Origin: Lomentospora prolificans
Lineage: Eukaryota; Ascomycota; Sordariomycetes; Microascales; Microascaceae
NCBI GenBank assembly: GCA_029532625.1
Contig: JARFXM010000011.1
Location: forward strand, 2,170,001-2,234,000
DNA: 64,000 nucleotides
Reading direction: 5' to 3'
The notes under the pieces were generated by a model, which was given only the letters and a program-made list of their open reading frames with translations, had not been told where the DNA came from and did not search any database. The translations under genes were made by a program, and so were the position numbers. Below are positions 47,845 through 59,439 of the stretch, one piece after another. How positions within the stretch are numbered: the stretch's first letter is position 1; every line of letters begins with the position of its first letter.

Positions 47845-49918
47845 ATGGCGCAACCACAATCACAACCTTCACTGCCAACGCCAGCATCAGCGCCAGGCTT
47901 TTCTCCCCCATCCGGGCCTCAACAATCCCCATCTCCCGCGCAGTCGCAGCCCGCCTTTGCGCTTCCTCCAAATAAGCGACCTCGTTTATCCCCGGCGCCC
48001 GCCTCGCAACCTCAATCACCCTACAATTCCTACGCCCAGAGCCCTGGTGCAACAGGAGTTTCGACGCCTGGTCATACACCATCAAGCGCAGCCGCCTCGC
48101 CCCAGTTTACGGGCATTCAGCTTCCCGTCAGTACCCCAAGCGCACCATCCCCCACACCCGGCACACCTCAAAACACGATTCCGACCCCGACAATCGCGAT
48201 GCCCTCCCCCACAGCGAACGTCGCCACCACAAATGGCCAAACTCCAGGCCTAAGCCTTCCTAACGTCCAACCTCAAGTGCCTACGATAGCAACTCCTCAG
48301 ATGCCTGCGGTATCGAGTCCCGGACCTTCAGCGCAATATACGTCAGCTATTATGGCGCCGATTGCGCCCTCGCCTACCGCAGGGGCCCCATCACCGGCCG
48401 CGGTATCCAACAGCATGCCCCCACCAGCTCGTCCTCTCGAGCGACAGACCAAAGAATTTGACTACGAGCCGACCGATATGTTGGCAGGAACAGGTATCGA
48501 CCTTCGTGCCGAGGAGAACTACGCAACCGAAATGCTCTTCAATAACGATGAAGCTTCATTTGGTCTTTCACAGCACCCACCTGGCACCAAGGAGAGCTTC
48601 TATGGAGCGGGCCCCATGAATCAGCCTGCAGAGCAGACGGATGCGCAGACTCAGGAAGAGCTTGTAGCTCAAAGTGCCAAGAAAGCCTGGGATGCAGCTG
48701 CCAGGAAGCTAGCGCAGATTCGGGTTCAAGAGCTGAACGAGCCCTATCTCTTAGTTGCCCCTCTTCATAAGAAAATGGAGAAGTTCGCTAAGGAGCAGGG
48801 CCTACAGCTCCACGTCGAAATGAAGAACCCTCAACAATCGCAAGGGAGGATGCGTTCAGCCGACGACTTTCCCCAACCCCGCGTTGAAGTGACCACCAGA
48901 ACTCTTCCCGATGCGACGGTCGTGCACACCACCGGCTCCTTTATCCCCCACGACGCGTACCTAGTCGACCAACTTGCGCTCCTGAATATTGCTTGTAAGC
49001 AGAGAATGCGTACTCTGCTAGAGGACGCCCATCGAGTGTCTATCAATAGACAGGCGTCATCGCACGGTCACATTCCGGACGAGTGGTCTGATGTGGCTGC
49101 CCCTCTCAAGGGAATGGCCGCGGTGGAGGAGGCACCCATGATGGAAATCGACGGGGTGCCGGATCGGGAGTTGAGCCCCTTGAAGAGTATGCTCTTTCCA
49201 CTTCTACTTACACGTGTCGCTCTTTCCATGTCTCTAATACTTAACCTCTGTTTCAGGAACTCAAGCCGCTGCTGAACTCGAGCCCAATGGTACCCCTGCC
49301 AAGCTACAAAGGATCGATAAGAACGAAACCATTTCGACGGTGAGGGAAGTTGCAAGAACAGAGCGAGACTGGGAGGAAGTGCGCCTGAGGAAGCGAAACG
49401 CCCGCAAGGATGGAACGACAGAATCCGCCACCCCATCCCGTGCCGGTTCGGTCGGGCCCGGAACCCCCGGTTCCACGGTTGGCGAGGCTGCTACCCCAAA
49501 GAAGGAAGGCTTAACCAAGAAAGAGCAACGGAAGAATGCGGCGGCTAAAGCAGCGGAGGCTAGCAATCACGCATCACAAAATTTGACCAGTAGCATGTTT
49601 GTCGGAAAGATGGGCAGCGTATTTGGAAAGAAGAAGTACAACTGGATGACAGGCGGTGGTCGAAGCGGGGCTTCTACCCCAGCCCGCTCCGGTACTCCGG
49701 GTCCAGGAGGTAACACCGCCGCGGCGCCAGCGGTGCAGCCAGAGGCAATGCCCTTAACAACGGATAGCCGTAACAGACTCGGCAACTGGCGGGAAGATAA
49801 AGAAAAAGGCAAAGGCGTCCAGCTCAGGGACTGGATTGCGGCGTTGGAGGCGGATGGCCTTGAACACGGCACGTTGCAAGGCGCCTACGACAGACTCGAT
49901 ACCTCGGGACCGAAGTGA
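47845..49918 (+). CDS. taf4: TFIID subunit TAF4
   Basis: Two exons, 47845-49186 and 49257-49918, with a 70 bp intron, give 667 aa. Residues 1 to about 205 are a Pro/Ser/Gln/Thr-rich low-complexity activator-type region. From about 210 the conserved fungal TAF4 region starts (KEFDYEPTDMLAGTGIDL), with AEENYATEMLFNN, then a helical part including AKKAWDAAARKLAQ and LALLNIACKQRMRTLLEDA. After the intron come ETISTVREVARTERDWEEVRLR, a Lys/Ala-rich segment, MTGGGRSGASTP and the closing LRDWIAALEADG block. TAF4 pairs with TAF12 through a histone fold and stabilises TFIID. The chosen ATG (context AAACATGG) is the first one after an upstream open stretch without ATG. Confidence 0.92.
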
Positions 49919-50656
49919 AGGGCGTGGATGCGGACGTACGCAATCACAACAATTTAGTGCTCGAAGTTGTCGCGGTCATTAGATGCGCATAGAAGATTTT
50001 CTTACTCGTCATTATGGACCGGAACGAGAAGCTGTCAAGTAGTAGGGCCTTTGTATGGCAGTAGACAGCCGATGGGGTTGAAGGCAAGATGCGCCTAGGG
50101 CAGTTCTCGAAAGTTGCAACAACATACATGCCCTATCTACTTGCCCTTCCATGGAGTCGCCGTCTCCACGTCTTCTCGCTTGGTTAGTTTCGCAGACACT
50201 CCCCCTCTTGGCCTCCCGCAGCAGCTCTTCTTCCCCTACCATCTTCCCAGTTTGGTTGTTTATTCCCCTTCGGTTTTTAATTGTCTATTGCCATGTTTCT
50301 GGCGTTGTACGTTTAAAAGCAAACCATGGGGATATTGGTCTTTTTTTCTTCTCTCATCACACTGTCTCAATTAGTTTTCAGTCAGGAGCGCTCGGAAGGG
50401 GAGTTATAAAGAGTAAAAGGAAAGCGGCTCTATTGCCATATTTAAAGTTTCAACTTTTTGTCCTTTTCTTATGAAAGAAATAATGAAATGGTGCATTCTT
50501 ATGTGTGCTTCCAGGCTGCTGTTGAATGCGTCGCGTGCAAGTCCTAAAGTGAAGTGGAAGACTGTTCCGAGAGTATCAGCAGCCGTATTATAAATCCTCC
50601 GCCGTCTTCGGCACGCCCCAGGGTAGCTCCCCTTTACCACTTGCGCTATCCACCCT
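49919..50656. other. Intergenic region between taf4 and the Nit2-type gene
   Basis: Contains the taf4 3' flank and the upstream region of the hydrolase gene. T-rich at 50200-50460. No supported ORF. Confidence 0.6.
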
Positions 50657-50800
50657 ATGTCACTACCAGTCGGAGCATCTCGGGCAACCAGACCGTTGAA
50701 CCGCCCCATGAATTTGCTCCCAAGGCATAGGATCGGCGGACTGAAGCCTCACCAACTTTACTCTCCCAGCCCAATCTCTTTGGCTAGACGGAGGTACAGC
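50657..50800 (+). other. Possible mitochondrial presequence (upstream in-frame start) of the Nit2-type gene
   Basis: The frame is open from ATG 50657 (and ATG 50708) into the ATG at 50801. It would add 48 or 31 residues with no Asp or Glu, about nine Arg, and a LARRRYS motif just before MAIA, as in cleavable mitochondrial presequences. Use of these starts is inferred. Confidence 0.55.
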
Positions 50801-52093
50801 ATGGCAATCGCGGTAAATGGGGGCTCTCGTGACAAAACGTGCTGACGGCATTAGAACTAATCTTGTGGGCAGGCGGTGGGACAGCTCACGTCCACAGCGG
50901 ACATGACGCAGAATCTGGAGAAATGCAAGAGGCTTGTTCGCGAAGCAGCTAGTGGGGGCGCAAAAGTGAGATTTCTTCCGAATTTTGCTTTGATTGTTTA
51001 TTCCCCAATTCAAATCGCCCGGAAATCTAGATTTAAAATTCGAGGATGGCGAGGGCTCACCCCCATCGTTTAGGTGCTATTCCTGCCCGAAGCCTCAGAC
51101 TACATCGCGTCGTCACCGCAAGAGTCCCTCGCCCTAGCAAAACCCCCAGAGGAATCGCCCTTTGTACGGGGCCTCCAATCGGCCGCCAAGGAGCACGGGA
51201 TCGAGATCAACGTCGGCATCCACGTGCCCGTGACGGAGGCAGACGCCACGCCCGGAGCACGCGGCGCCGCTGCGCCGACCCGGTTGTACAACCGATCGCT
51301 GTGGATCCGCGCCGACGGAGCGATCGACGACGGAGCGGGATACGACAAGCTCCATCTCTTTGACTACGGGGCCCTGCGGGAGAGCGCAACGGTTAAGCCG
51401 GGGACCCGGTTGACACCGCCGTTTGAGACGCCCGTCGGGCGCATCGGCAGCCTTATCTGCTTTGACCTTCGGTTTGCCGAACCTGCGCTGGCGTTGACGC
51501 GGCCCAGATATGGGGCCTCGGCTGCTACACCCGAGGGGTGTCGCGTCAGCCGAGACGGTGGGAAGAAGACGGCGCAGATTCTCACGTATCCGTCGGCCTT
51601 TACGGTGCCGACGGGCGAGGCGCACTGGGAAGTGCTACTAAGGGCTAGGGCCATTGAGACTCAGAGCTGGGTTGTTGCCGCCGCACAGGTAGGTCGTCAC
51701 AACCCGAAGAGGGTCAGCTACGGGAACAGCCTAGTCCTGGACCCCTGGGGGAGGATTGTGTTACGGTTAGGCGGCGTCGATTCGGACGGGAATCCGGATG
51801 ATGGGACAGACGGCACAGTGATTGGCTTGGTCGATATCGATCTCGGTATGGTCGAGAAGGTCAGGACCGAGATGCCACTGGCACGAAGAACGTAAGTCAC
51901 CATATCCCGTCCTCACGACCTTGCTGAGTCGTGGCCACAACCGCGGGTCTCTCGACTTTCTGCTTCGCTTTGTTTCTCGTTTCTCGCTCCAGCATCGCAA
52001 AATTACTCCAACGGCCAGGGGGTTGCCAGTTCTCGAAAACTTGCAGCATAGGGCTAACATGAGTCGATCAGAGACATATATCCCGAGATATGA
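50801..52093 (+). CDS. Nit2-type carbon-nitrogen hydrolase (amidase)
   Basis: Four exons, 50801-50812, 50873-50965, 51074-51891 and 52072-52093, give 314 aa. The first coding exon is 12 bp and the last only seven codons plus one base. The nitrilase-superfamily triad is visible: Glu41 in FLPEA, Lys127 in YDKLHLFD and Cys164 in LICFDLRF. The protein then has ILTYPSAFT, HWEVLLRARAIETQ and AAAQVGRHN, and ends RRTDIYPEI, like Nit1/Nit2 omega-amidase and deaminated-glutathione amidase proteins. These remove alpha-ketoglutaramate or deaminated glutathione (metabolite repair). A GC-rich insertion of about 24 residues lies after the catalytic Cys segment (about 178-201). Two in-frame ATGs upstream (50657 and 50708) would add an Arg-rich, acid-free presequence, so a mitochondrial form is likely. 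Confidence 0.92.
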
Positions 52094-54918
52094 ACTTGGT
52101 CTGGTACACGCCATCGCTAGGTCAGTGGGCTCAACTACCGGATGAGTGACACCGACCCCCTTCCATTCTCTCTCACTCTCCTCTGCGACCATCTGCAACC
52201 ACCACACGGTGTGAATTGACTAACCACTGGCCTGCATTAGTGCGTCTGTAGAGTCGCACAGATCGGAGATCGGTTAGCAACCGAAAACAGGTTCTCAAAT
52301 GGGGTTCACCATCCTCTGCGACGACACCATTCATGCCCTTTCAGGACTTTTGTCATCGATGATTTGGTTTTGGGAAGCCTAGGCTCATCAAGATGAAGAG
52401 GTGAGATCGGCCCCGCAGGTCTATAAAGCAAGTTGTCTTAGTTGGGGCATGCAGCCTGGAGGAGCCTGCGAATATGCGAGTACTATCACACACAAGAAAA
52501 AGAAAGTAATGGCCAAAAGAGAGAGGCATTGAGATTCGAGACATAGTCTCACGGCTGCTGGGTGATTAGCGTATCGAAGACTCAAGAGTGATGTGATGGC
52601 TTTTTGCAGCACTACCTGGATGGGCGTGTATGTTAGCATGTTTACGTAGACGACTTGCAACAACATCTGCCTAGAGATGCCTCCGATGCTTTTTGGAAGA
52701 AAGCTAAGAAAAATCAAGATGAACCAGAGGTATGACATTTCATTGCACACCTCCCCGGTCTTGTACTCCGTGCGCAGAGTGGCATTGCAGGTACTTGGCG
52801 ATGCCGCAGTGTGAAGTATGGTTGGACGCTGGCGGCCGTCGAATGATGGTGGAAATGATGCAGGCTGGCTGCAATCAATTCGACCCAAGGCGGCGCAGCA
52901 GCGCAGAGGGCTGAAGCGAAGATGCCGCTGCAGTGTGGATCGGGTGGGAATATCCGATGTGGTTACCGTACCTGACGTGACGAGGGAATCCCCAATTTTC
53001 CGGATCCTGGGAAGCCAGAGAACGGCACATGGAACGCGTTGAGAATGGCAATGGCCGGCTCGATGAGGAGGAGGAAAAAGGTGCCAGGCTGATGTGATCT
53101 CACGCTATTATCACCGACCGCATCAGCGGGTCACCGAGACGAAAAAGAGAAGAAAAAAAAAAAAAGCGTGGGGGTTTCGAGCAGCTGCCCCAGTGAGCAA
53201 CGGAAAGCGTGGGCTGCCGCCAGCAAATGCTTTCCTCCCACATGCCCTCCTCCGATACCGTTTCCCTTGTTCAACATTACTTCCTTCCTGGCTGACCCTC
53301 CTGACCGATGCTCAGCACTCGGTGAGAGCAATGGTCAAGGTAAAGGCGACATGCTATCAAGCAGCCAATAGGCGAAAGACGGGCGGGCGGGATTTCCTCA
53401 GCATTCGTCTCGAAGGCCAGAAAAGAGCAAGAGTGGTGAAGTAACTGGACGCGCGGATCACAGCAATGCATACCAGTCGCTTGCAGGGATACGTGACTCG
53501 GAGTTGCCGCGCAAACAAGCTTTCTCGTCGGACCGGTTTGTGAGGGAAAATATTACGGATAGAAGATAAAAGGAGCGTAAAATGACATCACGCTACAACG
53601 ACATGCTGCTGTATAAGTCACGCAGAACATAGCCCGCGCTCTCTCTTCTGCTTTCTGGGTCGGTCAGCATTTCAATTCGGGGCCTTGGAGCGATTGCGCT
53701 AGGAAAAAGAAAAAGAAATGTGACATCCCAGGGTTTGATTCATGTCGGGCCGGGGAAGCTCGGTGTGCTGACAAGGCTCACCCAAGACCGGTGCGCTCTA
53801 CCATCGCCATGTAAGTGCATATGCACCAGGGGCTATTTGCGCAGCGCTCGCCGTATTGATAGTCCTGTAATGCGTCTCAGCACCCAATAACAGGCATTGA
53901 GGGCCTTATTTCTGCAGCTCCCAACATTTTTGCCCCATTTTTGGTTGTTTCTTTTCTTTGTGCTTTGTTTGTTTCGATCAAGGGGCGTGCCTGCCTGGCC
54001 CTGCACAGTTATCACATGAGTCTGGCAGGTCCTCCCAGCTCAGGCAGGCAAGGAAGGCTCGCGGGTAACTGGCTTTGACACGACGGACCGTGGACCATGT
54101 CAGGATCAAAGAACAACGTGAAAGTATGGGCCTGATCGAGGCGTCCCATATCGTAGGAGACTCGACGCTTCCAGTAGATCCGGGACGCCGGAGGGTGTGC
54201 CAGAAAAGAAGGCGCACTCGTATGGGGCCGCCATCCCACCATTTCCTCGGTAATAGCCAGCGAATGCAGAACCGGGGCATACATTACCTTTGATGGTTTT
54301 TCTTCCAAATGCGCGTTCAACTGCATTCGAGACCGGAAACCATCCGCGACTGCCGGGGCGTTGAGCTTTTCAGTCGAGACAGCCACCATCTGTCGCCAGC
54401 GGTACAACGTGCACAGCTACAGGGTGCCCCTGGAACACAGCGCTAAAAATCGCTCAGAGGGACGGACTGGCTTGTCAATTGGGCGCTGCAAGGTCATTTT
54501 ACCCTCCTCTTTGTCGAGTCCATCTGTCATAATCCATCCGTGATGCTGCCAGGGCAATAGTGTGCGCCTCCTGGATCAAGGTCCTCAGGAGAGATGTCAA
54601 GTTGAGGCTGGTGCCGGCTAAATTTAAAACCCTCAAAGGATAAGACCCGCTCTCCTGGCACTTCCAAGCATTAATTGATTGATACTTGTACAACCAGCAG
54701 ATCCCTGAATCTCACTAACACTTGCTACTCGTACATCCGCCGCCACACACGGTGTTCGACGCTGGAATGCTCGTCCATACAAGCCACAAGCAAGGGACCC
54801 ACGACATCTCCTCCCTGTCCTCTTCGCCTTGCCTTGGCAACGTACTTGTAAAGAACCAAGAAAAAAACCAACAAAATTCATCATGAGATTACGAAGCCAG
54901 GCGGCCTCCCCGATGCTA

Positions 54919-54934
54919 GGGGGGGGGGGGGGGG
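54919..54934. repeat. Poly(G) tract, 16 bp
   Basis: Uninterrupted G run followed within 8 bp by T-rich runs; non-coding context. Confidence 0.88.
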
Positions 54935-56049
54935 TCCATCCTTTTTTTTTCTTTTTTTTGCTCCCTAGGCGGGCCATCATTAGTTCCATCTGGTCCTTCC
55001 CAACCGTGCTGTAATATTATAGCCAGGCAATATTTGTACAAGAAGTACATTACTACGTGCTCATGGAAACCTTGCTAGTTTGGGTGTTCCCTCTCCTCTG
55101 GTTCGTCCACAACGCGGGCCCGGTCCACCGCGGGAAAGTCCCGGAAAACAGCCGTCCCAATGAACTGGTTCTCGGAACTCGTCAAAATGCCTGCTGCAGC
55201 GCCCTGCATTAGCCACTTCTCTTTTCCAAACCCACTGCGACGCCTCAACGAGGTAGGCACCCGAAAGGAGGAGAAGGGAAAGAAAAAAAAAAAAAGGCTG
55301 CTCTCGTCTGCAATCAATTCCCTAAATTTGCACCTCTGTTTGCAACATATGGCACTCCCTTCAGCACCATGCCGTATGCAAGGGCAGAAGAGGCAAACGA
55401 ACGAGAAGCACGAGATACGAACTAAGTACTGGACTTATGGGTGCTACAAAAGCAATACTGTGCACCCACACCACCCCAACTTAGTTTTTCTCACCTGTGG
55501 TAGACGGAGCACATTCGTTTTTTGCCAAAAACACTGCTGAAATTCCCATCATTTACGGGGATATCTCACAGGAGCTCTCACAGGAGAAAAGACCAGGAAT
55601 TACTTCGGCCCGGCCTCCTCCACTTTCCCAGGTTCGGCAACTACTTATTAGCGGGCAGCGTTGTGTCAATCCCCACCCTTTCTGGCCGTCCCGGAACTAT
55701 GGCGTTAGTTAACACCGGATAAAGCCAGAACGATGGAGGTGACCCACCTGAGCTGGCGCTTCGTTGAACGCCTCTTACTTGTATGGGAGAGCTCTCGAGA
55801 CGCTAACCTAAAATTACATCCCATCACTTCCCCTGACCCCCGAGTTTCCGGTGCTCATCCATGGCGCGAAAGTATGTGCCTGGCTAGTGTCACGACGCCC
55901 CTGGCACGTAACTGATGAAGATATGACAGGAGGCGACTCAGGGAGTGTGGCCACGGCGGTCATCCGCTGATCAACATCAACGGCTTTTTCCCCTCCGCAC
56001 CCCCGGGGGCACTGGAGGGGAACTTTTTCCAAGAAGCAAACAATGAAAT

Positions 56050-56076
56050 AAATAATAATAATAATAATAATAATAG
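56050..56076. repeat. (AAT)n trinucleotide repeat
   Basis: About eight to nine AAT units followed by degenerate AT-rich sequence (AATAGTAATAAAATAAA) in non-coding DNA. Confidence 0.85.
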
Positions 56077-56203
56077 TAATAAAATAAAACAAATAAAATA
56101 CAAAAAATCCTGCTGCGGGAACTTGCGCCGGTCCCTCTCTCGAGTGGGTAGGGAGACTTCCACCCCTGAGCTAGTTTGCTTCTTCCCAACAAACGCCAGG
56201 CTT

Positions 56204-56221
56204 CCCCCCCCCCCCCCCCCC
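56204..56221. repeat. Poly(C) tract, 18 bp
   Basis: Uninterrupted C run (G run on the minus strand), only about 130 bp from the AAT repeat. Confidence 0.9.
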
Positions 56222-59200
56222 AAAAGGGCAGTGTCAACGAACGCCAGGCAACTCTGATCGAAGCCACCCATTCGCTAAGCTGACTAAGAACACGTTCGAG
56301 TTTGAGAACGCAGGAAAAAGCAAACTTGATCCCTTGCTGTATTCGGCGCCAAGCACTCTGCAGGTACCTCGGAATGGACAATAACGGCGATGCAAGTGCA
56401 CAGACGGTCCAAGAGACGCCGGCGGCGAGTATCCACATTGATATCTTTGTTGCAGGAAACAGGGAGGTGAGGCGAGTCGGGGCAAACGCCTGGCTGTCGT
56501 CCCTCCCCCCCTTCTCCCGACAATCGTGCGAGGTTGCCATGACCCTTCGTTGTTTCTCGAATGACATTGGATCCCTGCGCATTGCAACAAGGGGGTAACA
56601 AAGGGTTAGATGGACAAACAATGGGGCGCTTTTTTTATTTGTCCTCGAAATTTCCTCGAACCTTTCGAGATCGCCCTGTCAAATAACTGCAGCGTAAATC
56701 CCGCAGGGAGCCGGGGAAAAGATACAAGACCAGCAAAGGAAACAGCCAGCGAAAGGGGTGGTGTGGGGGGCGGTATCAATATCAATACCGAGCGCCGAGG
56801 CTGAAGTTTCCAACATGCCCCCTTCAAACGAATGATGACTGCTCGTAGGGTGAAAGACCAGCTACAACAGCCAGGCCTCATTCATCACTCTCGTCATCTC
56901 TGAGCATAATATCACAATGGGGCTTTTAGCGCGACGGGTTTGCCCACCAAAGGATGCACCACCAAACCTTCGCACGCCCCGACCCTTTTCCCCCTTCCCG
57001 AAACCCCATTAATACCAATAGAAGCGCCCATGTTCATTCCTGTTTCCTCCACTCCTGTAACACATTCCCTCATTGATGATTCCTTCCAGCAGCCCGTCCC
57101 TGTCTCCTATTCCACATCATTACAGAACCTCGACCGCGCAGTCACAGTGATTGTTGACCTGTCTTCTGCCTCTCAAACGATTGGCTTCATCCACCCTAGT
57201 TCTTTGCGATATGCTCTGTGTTACCATGCGCAATAGACGTGGAAATCGACGACACTATGAACCCCTACTTGCAAAAACTGGGCAAACATTCAGCTCCACA
57301 CCTCAGGATGTAGAGTACTTTGGCAAATGTCTCAGATTTCGCGACTCTCTCTGTCCGAGAGGTCGTGAAGGGTACAATACTTCTCCCTCTCCCGCTCTCT
57401 CTTTGGCTCTGATGTAGGGGACACCATGCCGTAAACGGCCAGGAAATGTCTCACTTTTCCCAAGACAAGCCTGTCTTTATTTCTTTTTGGTGCGATGAGA
57501 CGAGTATCGACTAGGGAAAAGGCAACATCATGCCCAGGAGGAAAAGCAAGGATGAGTGGTCCTTTCAGATGACTGCAGATCCCTCTTCCAAAAAAAGATA
57601 CAGCCACCTATTGCTACGTCCTATTATCCCATCTTGCGCAAGCTGAAAAAGAAAATCCTCTTGATAATGCCCAACATGGCCCCTGGTCCGCTTGATTTGC
57701 TCCTTTTGTACTCATTCCATCGTAGCACGTAACGGAGCCAATCTTTCCCCTAGTTTCTAACGGCTGCCAACCCGCTCGAGTCTAGGCCAGACAACAACGC
57801 GCATAATACGTAGTGTAGACTCATGGTGGGTACATGTTATGCATTAATACCGAGTGCTTGAGACAATATAACCGCTAGAAAAGAGAAAAAGGAAGAAGGG
57901 CTGCCATGGATGAGAGAGCCGACCACAAGTCAAGGTTGCGATAGTGCCACTGAAAGATGATGGGTTCCACTTCTACATCTTGGTGATCCTTTGTGAGAGA
58001 TCAGTAAAGTCATAAGAAGAAGCAAGTGGACGCCATCTCGTTCTCTAGGCTCCATCTATGGCGAATGGCTCTCGGGCCTTGCCTGAAACCAAACTCGCCA
58101 GCATTCGCCTTCCCACCGTTGGCCCTCTGCCTGAATGGAAGCAGATGATACGTTTTATGGAATTGCCACGGTCTATGTACGGGCACGTCCGCACGTAATA
58201 GAGGCGGAAGTGGCCATCATGGCGAAACCACTGGCAACTATGGACGGTCGCGCCGTGCCTGGAATCGCGTATCAGAACAGCCGACGTAGGGTTTGGGGCG
58301 GGAATGATCAGATCTGGAGCGCCGCTGAAGGAGAACTAAGGCTGAGAGATAATAACCAAAATTTCAATAAATATTCTATGGATATGCAAACGCATCTGTT
58401 TCTTTTCCTAACCCGGCCTGTCTTTTTTTGAAACCCTTCCATGACGATTTAAAGAAACAAAAGTAAAAGAAGCCCTCGAATGAGAAAACCATACAGATAT
58501 GCTGTATGATGATTCCAAAGCGCCTAATTGTATCCGAAAGAATGGGGGGAAAATGATGCGCTCAGCTTCGCCGGGATTTAAAGTAACTGACTGCGAAGGC
58601 ATCCGGGCTAAGCGCTTAGGAATGGGGTTCAATACCTCTCTTGCGAGAGGCACCAACGTGGTATCTGATGAGTCTTCTTTGCCCAATTGTCCTCGAAACA
58701 CGAATTGACCGCCTCAACAAGAAAAAGAAGAAAAAGAGAAAAAAAAAAACCAGAAACTGCATGACGTAAAAAAGGGGAATATAACCAGGCGCGGATAAAC
58801 CAAGTAATATCGCAGGGCAATCAGCAGAAGAATCCAAGGAAGCATATCCAGCAAAAAATCAAAAGAAATCGGACCTGTCTAATGTGTAACGCCGTAAAAC
58901 CGAATGAACCGTCTTTCGAACGAGAATGTCAAATCATAAGAATCCTCCTCTTTACTCTTTCCCCAATCTTCCGCGCGCTGCTGGGAAGCGTTTTGGCACT
59001 GAGCCGATACATGTATAAGGTCGATTGGAAAAGCGCATTAAAATGTCGTATCAGAACGTAGACTGATCGAAACAGAAAAAGGCGAAAAGAGGCGCGAAGT
59101 CGTACAGAGCGATGGCCAGAGCAGTATGTGATACAGTCACCCACAAACTCGGCCATAAAGATTAATTAGGTGATGTGTTCGGAAGAGCGCAGGGACTGAC

Positions 59201-59337
59201 GGAGGCGGCAAGAATGAAAGGCGCAAATCCGTGGAGTGCGATCAAACTCGAGAAGATGGCATGAGTGTAGCGCGGTGAGATTGGGTGTCTGATGTGAATC
59301 GGTCTTACATCACATCGCATATGAACACCTGACTGAC

Positions 59338-59439
59338 TTATCGCGGCTTCGGCTTAGGAGGAGGCTTGGGGATTCCCGTGGTGTCATAAGCACCACGCCC
59401 CATGTTGGTTGGGCTGGAAAAAGTGTCGCGAACGGCCAT
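59338..59439 (-). CDS. Candidate small protein, 33 aa
   Basis: Minus-strand ORF of 33 codons with start context CTCACAATGGCC, a near-ideal fungal initiation context. The peptide starts MAVRDTFSSPTNMGRGAYD and ends GIPKPPPKPKPR, a Gly/Tyr/Thr middle with a Lys-Pro tail. Just upstream on the same strand are a CTAAC branch site (59494-59490) and a TATCCAG acceptor (exon from 59466). A GTGAGT donor at 59791-59786 could form a 325 bp 5' UTR intron. A CT-rich block on the same strand at about 60360-60520 resembles a fungal core promoter. I do not recognise the protein. It might be a stand-alone small protein or the last coding exon of a longer one. No expression evidence is available. Confidence 0.45.
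   Translation of the reverse strand: MAVRDTFSSPTNMGRGAYDTTGIPKPPPKPKPR

Larger units (their letters stand above)
52094..59337. other. Gene-poor region, 7.2 kb
   Basis: No supported gene. Open frames such as 52421-52888 (minus, 155 codons, some hydrophobic runs), 55977-56621 (minus, translated through repeats) and 58135-58431 (plus, 98 codons) lack domains and splice support. Homopolymer and triplet tracts are listed separately. No tRNA, 5S rRNA or transposon was recognised. Confidence 0.55.

Noticed and set aside
52421..52888. 155-codon minus-strand ORF with hydrophobic runs
   Set aside because: Hydrophobicity comes from A/T-rich codons; no recognisable family and no upstream promoter-like block.
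55977..56621. 214-codon minus-strand ORF with a poly-Tyr run
   Set aside because: The frame reads through the AAT repeat and the C18 tract; the poly-Tyr and Gly runs are repeat artefacts.
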